This document shows positions 17,725 to 26,892 of a stretch of DNA of 64,000 nucleotides, one piece after another; position 1 is the first letter of the stretch, and every line of letters starts with the position of its first letter. Below the pieces are notes generated by a model. That model was not told the origin of the DNA. It searched no databases and saw nothing but the letters and a program-made list of their open reading frames with translations. The position numbers and the translations under genes were made by a program. The DNA lies in NCBI GenBank assembly GCA_050012375.1, contig JBEKHH010000018.1, forward strand, positions 1-64,000. Direction: 5' to 3'. This DNA is from PALSA-1353 sp050012375. Its GTDB lineage: Bacteria; Planctomycetota; Phycisphaerae; Tepidisphaerales; Tepidisphaeraceae.

Positions 17725-20075
17725 TGCGCGCCATGGGGGGTTGGGTGATTATGAGAATGCTGATGGAAATGGGTTTTAAGGCTTTCCCACGGCGGCGCCG
17801 TGGGCTTTGTTTTGGAATGTGCTTCATGGTGGCGGTTTTGGCGCGCGCGGAGTTGGTGCGCGCGGCAACGCCGGATGAGGTGCAGAATTCCATCGATAAG
17901 GCGGAGCAATATCTCTACGCGAAACAGATGGGCGGGAATTGGGAATCGGCGAAGAAGAAGAAAAAATCGGCCTCGCCGGCGCAAGACCGGGGCGGCATGA
18001 CGGTCACCGCGGTATATGCCCTGCTGTCGGCGGGGGAAAGACCCGAAAATCCGAAACTGGCGGCGGCGATCAGTTACCTCGAGGGGACCGATTTCACCAG
18101 CATCTATGCGCTGGGAATGCGTTGCCAGGTCTGGCGGACGCTTCCGCCGAATGACCTGGTGAAGGCCGCGCTGAGGCGGGATGGGGAGTTGCTGGTGAAG
18201 GGCATTTCTCTGGATTCGGGGATGTATGGTTGGAACGGAGTGGCGGCTCGCGCAGCCAGTGCGTATGGCGTGCAGGGCGTTTGGGCGTGCGCGCGGGAGG
18301 GGATGGAGATTCCGACCGGCTATTGGCAGAGTGTGAACGCTGGATGGAGAAAGATTCAGCGACCCGACGGGAGTTGGTATTACGGCAGGAAAACCGTGGA
18401 TGAGAATCAGGTGTTGCCGATGACGGCGGGGGGCGTGGCCACGCTGTTTATTGCGCAGGATGAGCTGGCGCTGGGCACGAGCCCATCCTGCACGGGGAAT
18501 TTCAACGATCCGCGGATCGAGCAGGGACTGACGTGGCTTGGGGACCATTTCGCCGGCGCGTTTAAGGGGAATTATCTGTATGACGGGCTGTACGGACTGG
18601 AAGAAATTGGAGCGGCGAGCGGACGGAAATATTTCGGGAGCACGGATTGGTATGCGCAAGGGGCGGATTTCCTGGTGCGAACGCAGCAGGCCGACGGCTC
18701 GTGGGGGACGAGCCTGCCCGATACGTGCTTCGCGATGTTGTTCCTCACGCGGGGGCGAGCGCCCGTCGGAATGAACAAGCTGCAATATTTTGTGTCGGCA
18801 GACCATCAGGAGACCGAGGGGAATTGGAACCAGCGGCCGCGCGATCTGGCGAATTTCGATCTCTGGATGGGGCGGCAGGTGGAGTTGGATCGGCTGCTGA
18901 ACTGGCAGGTGGTGAATCTGCGGGCGCAGGCGGGCGATCTGCACGATGCGCCGATTCTCTACATCGCCGGAGACAAGGCGCTGCATTTTGCCGACGAGTC
19001 AAAACAAAAGCTCAAGACGTTCATCGAGCAGGGAGGGATGATCCTGTTCAACGCGGATTGCGGGAGCGCGGAATTCACGGAGTCGGTGAAGCAGTTGGCT
19101 GCGGAGATGTTTCCGCGGATCGGGGAATTTCGCGAGCTGCCGACGAATCACTGCATTTTGAGGAACGAGCAGTTTCTGGGCAGCGACTGGAGGGATCCGC
19201 CGGTGATATTGGGATTCAGCAACGGGGTGCGGGAACTGATGATCTTGTTGCCCAAGGCTGATCCCTCGCGCGCGTGGCAGGCGCAGCTCACGGCATCGCG
19301 GGAACCGATGTTCGAGCTGGGGGCGGATTTGCTTCTGTATGCATCCGGCAAGAGGAATATTCGGGAGAAGGGCGAGACGTATATTGTTGGGCCGAGTTCA
19401 CGGATTAGCGACACGAGGTCGCTGAAAGTGGCGCGGATTAAATACGACGGGTTGTGGGACCCGGAGCCGGGCGGGTGGCGCCGGTTGGCCGCCGTGATGC
19501 ACAACCGCGATCAGCTTGATTTGCAGGTGGAGCCGGTGGCGCTGGGGCCGCAAATCAGTCTCGGCGATTACAAGGTGGCTCATCTGACCGGGTCGGGACA
19601 TATCAAGCTGAATTTAGACGACTGGATTCAGCTTCACGCGTTCGTGGAAAATGGCGGAACGCTGATCATCGATGCGGCCGGTGGCTCGCCGACGTTCGGG
19701 CAGGATATTCGGGCCCAGCTTGGGTCGGCGTTTTTTGACGATGCGAACCAGCTCGATCAACCGCTGCGAGCGGGACACGTGCTGTACACGGAGGTCGGCA
19801 GCAAAATTGATGAGGTGGCGTATCGGGCGTATGCGCGGCACGTGCTGACGGAGGATTTCAAGATGCCGCGGATTCGGGGGATCAAGGTGGGGGATCGGAT
19901 CGGGGTCTTTTTTAGTGCTGAGGATATCAGCGCGGGATTGGTGGGGGAGCCGGTGGATGGAATCGTGGGATACGATCCGGATTCGGCGACGGCGCTGATG
20001 GAGCATATGATTTTGTATGCTGAAAGCGGTGGCCGGCCGACAAAGGGGAACGGGGACGTCAGCGGAGTCCGTTAG
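17724..20075 (+). CDS. Secreted protein with alpha-toroid (squalene/prenyltransferase-like) repeats and DUF4159 domains
   Basis: A 783-residue protein. After a signal-like segment (CFGMCFMVAVLARAELVRA) come helical toroid repeats of the terpene-cyclase / prenyltransferase superfamily fold, recognised by the repeated motif R-PDGSWYYG and Q-ADGSWG. From about residue 400 there are Rossmann-like DUF4159 segments: APILYIAGDKALHFADESKQ then FIEQGGMILFNADCGS, and later VENGGTLIIDAAGGS. Function is unknown. The start overlaps the sppA stop and has GGGGG at 17713-17717. A REP-like palindrome forms part of the N-terminal coding sequence (FPRRRRGL). Confidence 0.75.
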   Translation: MRAMGGWVIMRMLMEMGFKAFPRRRRGLCFGMCFMVAVLARAELVRAATPDEVQNSIDKAEQYLYAKQMGGNWESAKKKKKSASPAQDRGGMTVTAVYALLSAGERPENPKLAAAISYLEGTDFTSIYALGMRCQVWRTLPPNDLVKAALRRDGELLVKGISLDSGMYGWNGVAARAASAYGVQGVWACAREGMEIPTGYWQSVNAGWRKIQRPDGSWYYGRKTVDENQVLPMTAGGVATLFIAQDELALGTSPSCTGNFNDPRIEQGLTWLGDHFAGAFKGNYLYDGLYGLEEIGAASGRKYFGSTDWYAQGADFLVRTQQADGSWGTSLPDTCFAMLFLTRGRAPVGMNKLQYFVSADHQETEGNWNQRPRDLANFDLWMGRQVELDRLLNWQVVNLRAQAGDLHDAPILYIAGDKALHFADESKQKLKTFIEQGGMILFNADCGSAEFTESVKQLAAEMFPRIGEFRELPTNHCILRNEQFLGSDWRDPPVILGFSNGVRELMILLPKADPSRAWQAQLTASREPMFELGADLLLYASGKRNIREKGETYIVGPSSRISDTRSLKVARIKYDGLWDPEPGGWRRLAAVMHNRDQLDLQVEPVALGPQISLGDYKVAHLTGSGHIKLNLDDWIQLHAFVENGGTLIIDAAGGSPTFGQDIRAQLGSAFFDDANQLDQPLRAGHVLYTEVGSKIDEVAYRAYARHVLTEDFKMPRIRGIKVGDRIGVFFSAEDISAGLVGEPVDGIVGYDPDSATALMEHMILYAESGGRPTKGNGDVSGVR
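17787..17806 (+). repeat. REP-like palindrome CCCACGGCGGCGCCGTGGG inside a coding start
   Basis: CCCACGGC and GCCGTGGG form a stem that encodes PRRRRGL in the N-terminal region of the DUF4159 gene. It shares its core with the elements at 9870, 37890 and 55711. Confidence 0.55.
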
Positions 20076-20144
20076 CCACGCGCGGTCGCGGCGCTCTCCG
20101 TATATTAATTTTGATCAGAATTTGGATTGGATTGAAGATTTACC

Positions 20145-20173
20145 TTGACAATCCCGCGCGGGAAGATTTATTT
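20145..20173 (+). promoter_or_regulatory. Promoter TTGACA-17-TTATTT upstream of the LEPR surface protein
   Basis: TTGACA (20145-20150) is a perfect -35 box and is followed by TTATTT at 20168-20173. The spacer contains the palindrome CCCGCGCGGG (20153-20162), where a regulator could bind. The leader to the start codon is about 130 nt. The 234 nt between this gene and the previous one hold nothing else I recognise. Confidence 0.5.
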
Positions 20174-20309
20174 TAAGTCCACGTCGAAAGAATTGTCTCG
20201 GTAACCTTGGGTTGGGCAACAACCGAAAAGGATAACGCAATCTTTCGGCGAAACACATCATATTGGGTTGAGTCGCACCGTCTCGGCGGCGCAACTACAA
20301 GGAGGAGCC

Positions 20310-23300
20310 ATGACCGTGCTGCATCCTTGGGGCGTTTCGGGAGGGAAGTCCCCGTCAAATATTAACGTCGCGAAAGGCTTTAGGACAAACGGATTCCGTA
20401 AATCTCATCGGCGGTTTCATGGCCGCTTGAGAGCGGCGATTCAGGCCGTGATCGAGCCTCTGGAGCAGCGGGTTCTTCTTAGCGTATCCGTGTCACCCAC
20501 CAATATTTACGCGGTGGAAACAAAGTCCTTTGACCCGGGTGACTTGGACGGGACGGGCTCGGTCTATGTGGCTTCGGGGAACAGCCTGTCCGCCGATCGC
20601 GTTCGAGAACAAAGCCTAACCGTCGATGGCTCGATGGTGATCGACCCTGGCAGCGGCGACGACGACCCCTCCCACGCGAGCGTGGTGGATAATTTGGTCA
20701 TGGATACCAACAGCAGCGGCCAGTTCCTGGGAACGCTGGACCTGACCGACAACGCCCTGATCATCGAGACGACGGCTTCGAATCGCCAGAACGTGTTGAA
20801 TATGCTCCAGGCCGCTCTTTATAGCGGGTACAACGGTGGTTCCTGGAATGGGACAGGCATCATCAGTTCAACGGCCGCAAGCAATTCCAATTACGGCTTG
20901 GGCTTCATTGTCAACGATGGCAACTATAACTACTCAACGGGAACCGACGGTAGTGGAGGGGCATCCGCGATTCATACGTCCTACGCCGGTCAAACGGTTG
21001 ATGCAAATTCGATCATTGTTGCCTACACGCTAGTGGGTGATACAAACTTGGATGGGTTGGTAGACGGGACCGACTTCACCACCTTAGCGAGCCATTTGGC
21101 GCAACAGGGAATTTGGGCGACGGGAGATTTTAACTACGACGGCGTGGTTAATGATGGCGATTTTACCTCCCTCGTCATAAACGAAGGGAGATCCGTCAGT
21201 TTTTCGGCGGCACCGGACACCTCCACGGCGCCGCAGTACGTCGCCACGTTCACGGGTGCAACCGACGGATTGGCCAGCGGCTATACCGCCACCATCAGTT
21301 GGGGCGATGGGACCTCACCAACGGCGGGAACCATCATTGCCGCGGGCGGTGGGAATTACGACGTTCTGGGAACTCATACCTATCCGCTCGATCCGACTTC
21401 CAGCGGGGTCACCACCGGGACCTATAACGTGTCTGTTCAGGTTACGGAAACGGCAACGGAAGACACCTCTACCGCTATCAGCACGGCGTATGTCACCTTT
21501 GTGCCTGACCTGATGATCGACGGCGCGGCCAGCGCGACGAATAGCCCATACTCCCTTGACCTGTCGGCGATGTTCGCGACAGATTTTGACGGCGCCATGA
21601 ACGACATCAGTTCCTGGACGGTTGATTGGGGCGATGGCGACACCCAGACGTATTATCAAACCCCGACATTCAATCCCGGCTGGGCGGTTGTGACGCATTC
21701 GTATTCGGGTTCCACCGGCTTATTTGACATTACGGCCACTGCCTTCGACGGCACCCATACGTACACGGCGCCGGAAACAATCCCTGTAGCTCTAAATTTC
21801 TCCGGCTCCGGCAATGGCGCGATTCAGACCACCCAGGGCCAGAGCTATAGCGGGCCTGTCGCCACTTTTGTCGGCACTCCCGATGGAGACACGAGCAATT
21901 ATTCTGCCAGCATCAACTGGGGAGACGGCTCGACCGTCGCCAGCGGGAGCATCGTCTATGAGGGCGGCGAAAACTATGAGGTTACCGGCAGTTATACTTA
22001 TGAGCAGGAGGGAACTTTTGGAATCCAGGTCGGAATTACCGAGGCCGACGATGGCGCCCAGGTGTCCGTAAACAGCACCGCGGATGTCGCAGTAGCGCCG
22101 ACAACCGCCTCAGCCATCACCCTGCCAGGAATCCTGCCGACATATTCGCCCAATGGACCAGCATCCAACCCGACGCTGCCCTCGGGCATGAATACGTTCA
22201 CGCTCAACACAAGTGAAATCAGCGGTTCACCCGGCACGGGGGCTCCAATTTTCGCGGCGTCCGATCCCACGGCGCAGCCGGATCAGACCATTACCGTGAC
22301 CGGAAGCAATTTCACGGTTTATCCAAACGAAACCGACGCATTCGCCGATACGCAGTTCATTGTCTACGGACAGACGAGTTCGTCGAACGGAAGATTCTCA
22401 GATGCTCAAATCCAGGATCCTACACTGAACGGGGCGATGTTGACGATTGGCACATCCGAGCCCGCCAACTCGATGTATCTGGTATGGGCGGTGAATGCCA
22501 GCGGGGCAAGCGCGCCGATCGCCGTTAATGACACAACAGCTTGGTGGGCCGGGGCTCCCACCGAGCCGATCCAGCAATCTCAGTCTCCAACATCGGTTTC
22601 CGCGTACCTCGGCCAGACGTTGTCGGTTTACGGCGAAAACCTCTCGAACGGGGCAGCTACCCCGCAGTCCTGGGTATACCTCCAGCCGACCGGTGGCGGC
22701 AGCGGAACCTGGGCCACCGTGACGGCGGTCAATCCCTACAAAGTTGATTTTACAGTTCCCGGCACGCTCACCGTCGGCGATACTTACCAGATATGGATTA
22801 ATAATGGTCTGGGCGGCCAATATAGTTGGTCGGAAGCGCCAACGACTCTGAGCGTCGCGGCAAGCAGCGCGCCAACATGGTCCGGCACGACGATCAATGT
22901 AACTTCGTACGGCGCTGTGGGAGACGGAAAGACGAATGATTATAGCAAGATTCAATCCGCGCTCGATGTTCTTCAGCCGGGAGATACTCTATATTTTCCG
23001 GCTGGTACTTATTTGGTTAACGACACCTCTGGCGCTTACCAACTGTTGATCCCAACAGCGCTATCGGACATCAGAATCGAGGGTACTGCAGCATCGACGA
23101 CGATAATAATATTTGGAGGTGCAACCCCGAGTACCGGCTTCGGAGCGTTCGAATTGGGCCAACCGTGGTATGGGGGAGCACCCGAAGGGCCAATCGAGTT
23201 TGATTCAATGACGCTCGAATACAACGGTACCGGCGGTGCGGGCGAGCTCCTTAGCTTGCGGCATAGCACGGGCGACACCTTCAATGGCGTGACGTTGCAT

Positions 23301-24926
23301 GCCAATTCACTCGAACCCATTGACGCAACCGGAGCGAGTGAGTTTACAATCACCAATTCCACCATTTTTGGAGGAACCGAGAATGGATCGATCTTCCTGA
23401 GCGGTGGCGCGGATGATTTTTTCAACAGTGACACATTTCTAATGCAGTATGACCCCGAAGCCGCATTAAATATTTGGGGGTCGCAAAATGTGAGCGTCAC
23501 AAATTGCGTATTTCAAGACTATGATGACTCGGCCGATAATTCGTCAGGGTTTGGTTTGGGGCGGATTCTCGATGCGCCGGCAAACGGCGGTTCACAATCA
23601 AACTATTACTTCTCAAATAACGCTTCGATCAACCTAACGCCGGATCCATTTGGCCCTGGCAACGATGGGGAGCAAATTAACACTGAAGGAGACATTCAGC
23701 CTTACCATGGATCCATTGTCTCCGCTGGTAGCGATACGGTGAGCGTTGATATCAGCGGGAGTCCAACCCTTAGCATTGGGGAATACGTACTTGTGGTGAG
23801 CGGAACCGGAATGGGTGAATTGGAGCCCATCACCGGCGTATCAAATTCTGGCGATCGCTATACATTGACATTGGGCGGGAACTGGAATGACGAACCCGAT
23901 TCCACAAGTACGATTGAGGTACTCGCGGAGATTTTTAATTTGGCATTCATTTCCAATTCCCTTTCGGATGCGACCGGTGCTTATGGTAATGCGGGGTTCG
24001 AGTCTTGGGATGGTGGATATTCCGAAATATTTGCCAACAACATAGTTCAGAACGTGGCTACCGGCGCAGTGCTTGCAAGTGCTCTTCCGAGTGATGACGG
24101 AAGCCAGTCACAACCCCAAATGTTTACCGAAGTAATCAACAATCAATTGGAGAACACGTTGCAAGGTGTGGATTTAGGGGGGGATTTCGAATCTGCGCCC
24201 GATGGAACTCCCAACGATGTTGGCGTAATCATTCGAGACAATAGCGTTGATGGAGGGGTCGCTGGAGTAACAGTGGACGGGCACGCGAGTCCTGCCACAT
24301 TGGCCGTTATTGAACACAACCTGATTGCTACTTCGGCGGAGACTGGTATAGTTTACTATCCGAATTCTGATATGACGAACCCAATCGTTCCTGGTGCGGT
24401 TGTCGTGCAAGGTGATGACTTTGGCTCCCTTGCATACGATAACACAATCGTTGAGCCAGACTCCATAGAGGGCTCGAGCTATCCTCTTCCGGCGGGTATT
24501 TACTACGACACCGCCTCTACATCGGGAATACTTCTTCGCAATAATCAGTATGAAAACTTTGACTCAAGCGTGTATGGGTACGCAAGTGGCGTTAGTTCAC
24601 CCTCTTTGTTTGCAATGCCGACAGATGTCTTGTACGCCACTGCGGTGTCTGGAGACAGCAGTAACTTCAGCTTTGCATTGTGGGACGATGGAGCCGCGAG
24701 CCGCTCTTGGTCCGCGGCGATCGAGTCGGGTACGGCGTGGCTCACCGTCGCGAGCGGCGACTCCAGCAGCGGTACGATTTCTGGTGAAGATGATAATAGC
24801 AGTGATTCGAACCTCTATCTCACCGCCAACTCCAGCGGTCTGTCGACCGGAACTCATACAGCCACAGTTACCATTACTGCAGGCAGCCAAACACGAGTAG
24901 TTACAGTAGTTTTCACGGTGACTTAG
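20310..24926 (+). CDS. Giant LEPR-type surface protein: PKD-like repeats, dockerin-like pair, right-handed beta-helix
   Basis: A 1538-residue secreted protein. Near the N-terminus, after a basic stretch, is PLEQRVLLSVSV (about 50-61), the LEPR-type signature of planctomycete surface proteins. A calcium-binding dockerin-like pair follows at about 243-290 (DTNLDGLVDGTDF and DFNYDGVVNDGDF), then PKD-like repeats with ISWGDGTS, VDWGDGDT and INWGDGST, and IPT/TIG-like folds. From about 860 there is a pectate-lyase-3-type start (VTSYGAVGDGKTNDYSKIQ) followed by parallel beta-helix repeats up to about 1430. A BACON-like module (TAWLTVASGDSSSGTISG) ends the chain. The ATG is fixed by AAGGAGGAG at 20299-20307. 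Polysaccharide binding or cleavage is likely but the substrate is unknown. Confidence 0.82.
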   Translation: MTVLHPWGVSGGKSPSNINVAKGFRTNGFRKSHRRFHGRLRAAIQAVIEPLEQRVLLSVSVSPTNIYAVETKSFDPGDLDGTGSVYVASGNSLSADRVREQSLTVDGSMVIDPGSGDDDPSHASVVDNLVMDTNSSGQFLGTLDLTDNALIIETTASNRQNVLNMLQAALYSGYNGGSWNGTGIISSTAASNSNYGLGFIVNDGNYNYSTGTDGSGGASAIHTSYAGQTVDANSIIVAYTLVGDTNLDGLVDGTDFTTLASHLAQQGIWATGDFNYDGVVNDGDFTSLVINEGRSVSFSAAPDTSTAPQYVATFTGATDGLASGYTATISWGDGTSPTAGTIIAAGGGNYDVLGTHTYPLDPTSSGVTTGTYNVSVQVTETATEDTSTAISTAYVTFVPDLMIDGAASATNSPYSLDLSAMFATDFDGAMNDISSWTVDWGDGDTQTYYQTPTFNPGWAVVTHSYSGSTGLFDITATAFDGTHTYTAPETIPVALNFSGSGNGAIQTTQGQSYSGPVATFVGTPDGDTSNYSASINWGDGSTVASGSIVYEGGENYEVTGSYTYEQEGTFGIQVGITEADDGAQVSVNSTADVAVAPTTASAITLPGILPTYSPNGPASNPTLPSGMNTFTLNTSEISGSPGTGAPIFAASDPTAQPDQTITVTGSNFTVYPNETDAFADTQFIVYGQTSSSNGRFSDAQIQDPTLNGAMLTIGTSEPANSMYLVWAVNASGASAPIAVNDTTAWWAGAPTEPIQQSQSPTSVSAYLGQTLSVYGENLSNGAATPQSWVYLQPTGGGSGTWATVTAVNPYKVDFTVPGTLTVGDTYQIWINNGLGGQYSWSEAPTTLSVAASSAPTWSGTTINVTSYGAVGDGKTNDYSKIQSALDVLQPGDTLYFPAGTYLVNDTSGAYQLLIPTALSDIRIEGTAASTTIIIFGGATPSTGFGAFELGQPWYGGAPEGPIEFDSMTLEYNGTGGAGELLSLRHSTGDTFNGVTLHANSLEPIDATGASEFTITNSTIFGGTENGSIFLSGGADDFFNSDTFLMQYDPEAALNIWGSQNVSVTNCVFQDYDDSADNSSGFGLGRILDAPANGGSQSNYYFSNNASINLTPDPFGPGNDGEQINTEGDIQPYHGSIVSAGSDTVSVDISGSPTLSIGEYVLVVSGTGMGELEPITGVSNSGDRYTLTLGGNWNDEPDSTSTIEVLAEIFNLAFISNSLSDATGAYGNAGFESWDGGYSEIFANNIVQNVATGAVLASALPSDDGSQSQPQMFTEVINNQLENTLQGVDLGGDFESAPDGTPNDVGVIIRDNSVDGGVAGVTVDGHASPATLAVIEHNLIATSAETGIVYYPNSDMTNPIVPGAVVVQGDDFGSLAYDNTIVEPDSIEGSSYPLPAGIYYDTASTSGILLRNNQYENFDSSVYGYASGVSSPSLFAMPTDVLYATAVSGDSSNFSFALWDDGAASRSWSAAIESGTAWLTVASGDSSSGTISGEDDNSSDSNLYLTANSSGLSTGTHTATVTITAGSQTRVVTVVFTVT

Positions 24927-24950
24927 CGCAAGAATTCTCGGTTCCGGACC

Positions 24951-25799
24951 TCATAATCGCTCAATGCGTTCCGGTTCGACACAGCCGCGTATAAGGAGCG
25001 AAAATGCAAGAAAACTTCCCCTTAAGCGGCCTGCGCGGTCTATCGTCCGGTCAGGCCGGAGTAACCCAAATGCGTTGGAGCAAGTTCCCTTTAGCCAATG
25101 GCTAAGGAGGACTTCGTTGAACGGTATGGACCCTTTTCGCCAAAGATAATATGGATTCATCACCTGCGAAAATCCGAAGCGAACTCCCGAGAGCCTCATT
25201 TTCTGTTCGAGCAGGTGTATTATGCGGCAGGCTTCGTATGTGCCCACTTTGCCGTATGGCCGGGAACGCGCGGCGAAGTCCGCGTCCTCGAGCCAGCCAT
25301 ACAGGGGAAGGCGCTCGTCAAAACTAACGTGATCAAAAACTGACCGGCGTATGTTCATCGAACATCCCAATCCGCAGGCGCCTTCCCTGAATTCATCCGG
25401 CGCGGACCAGTGGGCGAGGGCTTGGCGCGCCTGATCGCGGCTCATGCCAAGACCATTGCGCACATTGGCAAAACAGATGGCCACGTCAGGACGTTGGGTG
25501 AAAATTCCCTGCACCCTTTCAAAATAGTCTTTGGGTAATTCAACGTCGTCATCCATCATGGAAACGATCTCGCACTTTCGATCCAGTGCAGCGATGGCCC
25601 TATTGCGTTGCCGCGTCAGCCCTTTGGTGCCGAAGAGAACCTGAATGCGAGGATCGGTTCTTCCCTCATCCCAATCGGCCGGCTCAACGGCCGAGATGAT
25701 GACCTGATCCGGCATTACCATTTGCCGGAATACCGATTCTACGGTCGCGCGGCATGATTCTGGGCGGCCCGTTGTGGGGATGATGATGGAATGAAACAC
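24951..25799 (-). CDS. Family 2 glycosyltransferase
   Basis: A 282-residue inverting GT-A glycosyltransferase that would transfer a sugar from a nucleotide donor. The N-terminal strand HSIIIPTTGRPE, the donor-binding GTKGLTRQRNRAI, the metal-binding MMDDDVELP and the catalytic-base region GWLEDADF are all present. It has no membrane helix. The GTG start is preceded by TAATAT with a 6-nt gap and TTGTTT 16 nt further upstream, so the message may be leaderless. It converges with the LEPR gene and is a candidate for modifying surface glycans. Confidence 0.85.
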   Translation of the reverse strand: MFHSIIIPTTGRPESCRATVESVFRQMVMPDQVIISAVEPADWDEGRTDPRIQVLFGTKGLTRQRNRAIAALDRKCEIVSMMDDDVELPKDYFERVQGIFTQRPDVAICFANVRNGLGMSRDQARQALAHWSAPDEFREGACGLGCSMNIRRSVFDHVSFDERLPLYGWLEDADFAARSRPYGKVGTYEACRIIHLLEQKMRLSGVRFGFSQVMNPYYLWRKGSIPFNEVLLSHWLKGTCSNAFGLLRPDRTIDRAGRLRGSFLAFSLLIRGCVEPERIERL

Positions 25800-25805
25800 G
25801 AGACA

Positions 25806-25833
25806 ATATTAGCCGGTGCGAGAGATCAAACAA
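25806..25833 (-). promoter_or_regulatory. Promoter TTGTTT-16-TAATAT for the GT2 gene (leaderless type)
   Basis: Read on the minus strand, TTGTTT (25833-25828) and TAATAT (25811-25806) are spaced by 16 nt. The -10 box ends 6 nt before the GTG start codon at 25799. Confidence 0.45.
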
Positions 25834-25872
25834 GCCGGGTCCGGTTGGCACGGGGAAACTCAAATTGCCGCA

Positions 25873-26637
25873 CTACGGCTTGCGGCAAATCACGGCAAGA
25901 TGTGAGTAATACATGCGCGACCAAAGCGGCCCGAATATCATGGGCAGGTATCGCCCCGTCATCAGTGCCTGCCACTGTTTAGCGGTCCCCCAACCGTTCT
26001 TGCGGCACATAAAGCGAATTCTCTCGGCGGGCTGCCTCGGAAAATATCGGCGTGATCGAATGGGACGAATGCCGGCATTTCCGAGCAACGCCTTGAAGGA
26101 CGCTGCGGTGAAGAACTGGACGTGTCCGGCCGGATTTTTCGTGCGGTCTTTCAAATAGCTCTTCAGCCTGCAGAGCGGGAGATCTTCAAGGGGAACCTCA
26201 GCGATCAGATACGAATAATCAATCCGGCTGAGCGCCTTCAGCATTTCGTCCGGCTTGTCGAGATGCTCGATAACGTGGCTCAAAACGACGACGTCGAAAT
26301 GACCTGGAATCGCGAACGAGGAGGAAGCGATGTCTCCCGAGCTGATGTCGATCCCTTTGGAATTGTCTCGCAGGTATTGGATCGCAGGTTCAGAATAGTC
26401 TATGGCGGCGTATCTTCGTGCGTAATCCCTGCGCTGGCATTCCTTGATGACCTCGCCGGTCCCGCAACCAAGTTCGAGAATGCTGTCGGGGGTGACGCCG
26501 CATTGGCTCAATAGGAATCCAATGGAGTCAGTTTTATCGGTGGCTCCCAATCGCAGCCACTCCACCTCCGCGGCCAAATCTTTCCGATAAATGGCATCGT
26601 ACTGGTCGCGTCCGGATTGAACGGTTGTTTCGCCCAT
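25873..26637 (-). CDS. Class I SAM-dependent methyltransferase
   Basis: A 254-residue methyltransferase. Motif I is ILELGCGTGEVI, motif II is an acidic residue at AAIDYSEPAIQYL, and the post-I region FDVVVLSHVIEHLDKP contains the HVIEHL motif typical of UbiG-like and sugar/lipid-modifying methyltransferases. The C-terminus has no membrane helix. It lies 73 nt upstream of the GT2 gene on the same strand. GGAGG sits directly before the ATG. Substrate unknown. Confidence 0.85.
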   Translation of the reverse strand: MGETTVQSGRDQYDAIYRKDLAAEVEWLRLGATDKTDSIGFLLSQCGVTPDSILELGCGTGEVIKECQRRDYARRYAAIDYSEPAIQYLRDNSKGIDISSGDIASSSFAIPGHFDVVVLSHVIEHLDKPDEMLKALSRIDYSYLIAEVPLEDLPLCRLKSYLKDRTKNPAGHVQFFTAASFKALLGNAGIRPIRSRRYFPRQPAERIRFMCRKNGWGTAKQWQALMTGRYLPMIFGPLWSRMYYSHLAVICRKP

Positions 26638-26686
26638 GACCTCCGATTCGTGAAATTCAGGTTATGGTCTGTAGCATCAACCGTAA

Positions 26687-26866
26687 AGTCAAGAACATTT
26701 GAACCACTTCAACCGTCGGAGTCTGGGCCGGTGGTGCACCGATGGCATTTTGTCGCTCACTGCCAACTCCAGCGGTATCTCGCCGGGGACTTATTCATCC
26801 ACGGTGACAATTACCGCCGGTGGGCAAACGCGAGTGATTACGGTATTCATGACTGTGACTTCGTAA
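26687..26866 (+). pseudogene. In-frame chimeric gene fragment: methyltransferase piece fused to LEPR C-terminus piece
   Basis: The stretch 26693-26746 is about 90% identical to 27562-27615 in the downstream methyltransferase gene (encodes EHLNHFNRRSLGR). It runs without a frameshift into 26747-26866, which encodes SLTANSSGISPGTYSSTV, ITAGGQTRVITV and ends FMTVTS then TAA. That matches the last about 35 residues of the LEPR protein (SNLYLTANSSGLSTGTHT to VFTVT). No start codon with a ribosome binding site is present and a TAA lies just upstream at 26684-26686. It is best read as a recombination remnant. Confidence 0.75.
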
Positions 26867-26892
26867 TGCCGAGAAGGTAACCTACGCAATGG

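Noticed and set aside
26617..26880. An 87-codon plus-strand frame over the chimeric remnant
   Set aside because: It is in a different frame from both homologous pieces; the meaningful frame has no start codon.
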